Shown here piece after piece: positions 62,641 to 64,000 of a DNA stretch of 64,000 bases. Source of the DNA: Fodinibius salsisoli (lineage in GTDB: Bacteria > Bacteroidota > Rhodothermia > Balneolales > Balneolaceae). The notes under the pieces were generated by a model. It did not search any database, had not been told where the DNA came from, and saw only the letters and a list, made by a program, of their open reading frames with translations. Position 1 is the stretch's first letter. Every line of letters begins with the position of its first letter. The position numbers and the translations under genes are program-made. The stretch spans positions 1 through 64,000 of the forward strand of contig NZ_JAGGJA010000011.1 of NCBI RefSeq assembly GCF_026229185.1, written 5' to 3'.

Positions 62641-64000
62641 TTAATAGCCCCTATTTTGGGGAAAGGAATCGCTTCCGCCTTCTGTACGGTCAATTTGGCC
62701 CTGAGGTATGGGACGAAGCTTGTGATACTCCTGCAGATTTCCAAGTGGAGGCACTACATCCGGATTATGAGCCTTGGCTCGTTCCAGCAGCTTGTCGGTC
62801 CGAACCAAATCAAACCAGCGGAAGCCTTCACCCAGCAGCTCACGTCCTCGTTCATCCAGGATAAAATCTATACCATCCTCAGCGAGAGCAGTTGCAGTAC
62901 GCGAAGTCATCGTTACCTCCTGACCTGGCCAAGCGGCACGTTCTCGTACGGCATTCAGATGATCAATTGCATTTACAGAACCTGCCCCATTCATCATGAA
63001 ATAAGCTTCTGCTGCAATCAGATGGGTCTCAGCAAGGCGGAAGGCCAACCAATTACGTGAACCAGCCGTTACATTAACACTCGCTCGATTCGGGTCAGCG
63101 TGTTTCCACAGCGGTGGAAAATTAATAGAGTTATATTCTTCAGGGGTGATTACCTGCGTATCCTGCTGCTGTTGTTCTTCCAGCGGCATATTATAGCCCG
63201 GGAACCAAATGGCCGTATCACCTTCGGCAAAGTCTTTCTCTACGCCATCCACTTCATAAGTCCCAGGGTCAATGACACGGAAAGTCAGCTTGAAGCTTTT
63301 CTCATAACGAGAGTCTACATCTCGGTCATCAATATTAAACATTTCCTGAGTCGTAAAGAGCGTAGGTCGGAATCGTCGCCATGGTCGACCGAATTCGACT
63401 GTTCTAAACAGACCGGGCTCTTGGTCATAAGGGAAGTTGAAATAGAGATGAGAAGAGTTTCCATTTTTGTCATCGGCCGACTCATTTGCAAGCGGGTTGG
63501 GGGAATACTGTACCGCCCAGATGACCTCAGCATTTTGTTCATTACCCACAGCATGCACATCGCCGAAATCATCCAGCAGGGTGAAGTCATAGTCATTAAT
63601 GACCGTTTCAGCCAGATCAGCTGCTTGCTGATAGTCACCCGATGCTCCTGCTTCGGAAGTAGCTTTGGTCAAATAAACACGGGCCAGCAGATGTTCGGAA
63701 GCAGGCTTTGTAGCGCGTCCGGCCTGTTCGGCCTCTACCGGTAAATTGGCAATGGCAAACTCCAGGTCTGAAATTATTTGCTCATAAACCTGTGGTACCG
63801 GTGTGCGAGAGGCCTCCAATTCTACGCCCTCAGTCTCTTCCGTGGTCAAGTGTACGGCCCCGAACATTTGGACGAGAATAAAATAGTATTGCCCTCTCAA
63901 AAACCGAGCTTCAGCGGATCTGCGTGTTACCACTTCCTGACTTATTCCTTCAACCCCGGATTCGGCCCGTGCCAGAACCGTATTGGCAATATTGATACCT
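62641..64000 (-). CDS. SusD/RagB outer-membrane lipoprotein (5' end missing)
   Basis: At least 453 residues; the frame runs out of the right edge of the window, so the start and lipid signal are not seen. At the edge it reads NIANTVLARAESG then EARFLRGQYYF, the typical first helical region of SusD. The C-terminal marks FILDERGRELLGEGFRWFDL, VRTDKLL and LRPIPQGQID are diagnostic. SusD pairs with a TonB-dependent SusC channel to capture glycans; susC should lie just beyond the edge. A GTG in the visible part (63933) is internal and not the start. Confidence 0.92.
   Translation of the reverse strand, partial: GINIANTVLARAESGVEGISQEVVTRRSAEARFLRGQYYFILVQMFGAVHLTTEETEGVELEASRTPVPQVYEQIISDLEFAIANLPVEAEQAGRATKPASEHLLARVYLTKATSEAGASGDYQQAADLAETVINDYDFTLLDDFGDVHAVGNEQNAEVIWAVQYSPNPLANESADDKNGNSSHLYFNFPYDQEPGLFRTVEFGRPWRRFRPTLFTTQEMFNIDDRDVDSRYEKSFKLTFRVIDPGTYEVDGVEKDFAEGDTAIWFPGYNMPLEEQQQQDTQVITPEEYNSINFPPLWKHADPNRASVNVTAGSRNWLAFRLAETHLIAAEAYFMMNGAGSVNAIDHLNAVRERAAWPGQEVTMTSRTATALAEDGIDFILDERGRELLGEGFRWFDLVRTDKLLERAKAHNPDVVPPLGNLQEYHKLRPIPQGQIDRTEGGSDSFPQNRGY

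Overview
The window looks like a chromosome segment from a Balneolota/Rhodothermota-type (Bacteroidota-related) heterotroph, probably halophilic or marine. The evidence is a GWxTD-domain protein, SusD/RagB, many SPII lipoproteins, 6-bladed beta-propeller proteins with a G-x-G-P-G-E-F motif, fused E1 alpha/beta 2-oxoacid dehydrogenase, RecBCD, and generally acidic proteins. This placement is inferred from gene content. No rRNA, tRNA or CRISPR array was recognised.

Left part (1-17.6 kb), almost all on the minus strand. The right end of an IS3-family element lies at the left edge and cuts the start of a small gene resembling C39-peptidase-like/VKOR-type genes. A short AraC-type regulator follows, then eight paralogous exported 6-bladed beta-propeller proteins (six predicted lipoproteins, two with ordinary signal peptides). 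A CxxC protein with a doubtful start, two copies of a folded intergenic repeat, an RND adaptor (MFP) gene, a 50-bp relic of a second adaptor gene, a PIN/RHH toxin-antitoxin pair and a complete RND permease are interleaved. Adaptor and permease are about 3.8 kb apart. This array is the best candidate for an undescribed system.

Middle part (17.8-52.8 kb). This holds housekeeping and mixed genes: inorganic pyrophosphatase, an XRE-like regulator with a palindromic operator candidate, a tightly overlapping recC-recB-recD operon, a repeat-rich 1-kb gap without genes, small secreted and membrane proteins, a DUF1499 protein, an EamA permease, an E1 alpha/beta fusion, two SDR/QueE-type genes, a SIMPL-domain protein, three consecutive secreted amidohydrolase-fold proteins (only one keeps the HxH metal motif), a RAYT transposase beside a perfect palindrome, an acyl-CoA carboxyltransferase, a GWxTD protein, and an overlapping pdxA-methyltransferase-ftsE run.

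Right part (52.9-64 kb), all minus strand. This is a carbohydrate-use locus read from the right edge: SusD (partial), cupin, Gfo/Idh/MocA oxidoreductase, GH88-type unsaturated glucuronyl hydrolase, SDR, SLC13/DASS symporter, PmoA-like DUF6807 protein and a large DUF6797/propeller/cytochrome c lipoprotein. Together they suggest capture, cleavage, uptake and oxidation of a uronic-acid-containing sugar. The glycan itself cannot be read from the sequence.

Starts were moved from the longest reading frame to an internal ATG where a signal peptide, ribosome-binding site or family length supported it. Functional statements are family-level and rest on motif reading alone.
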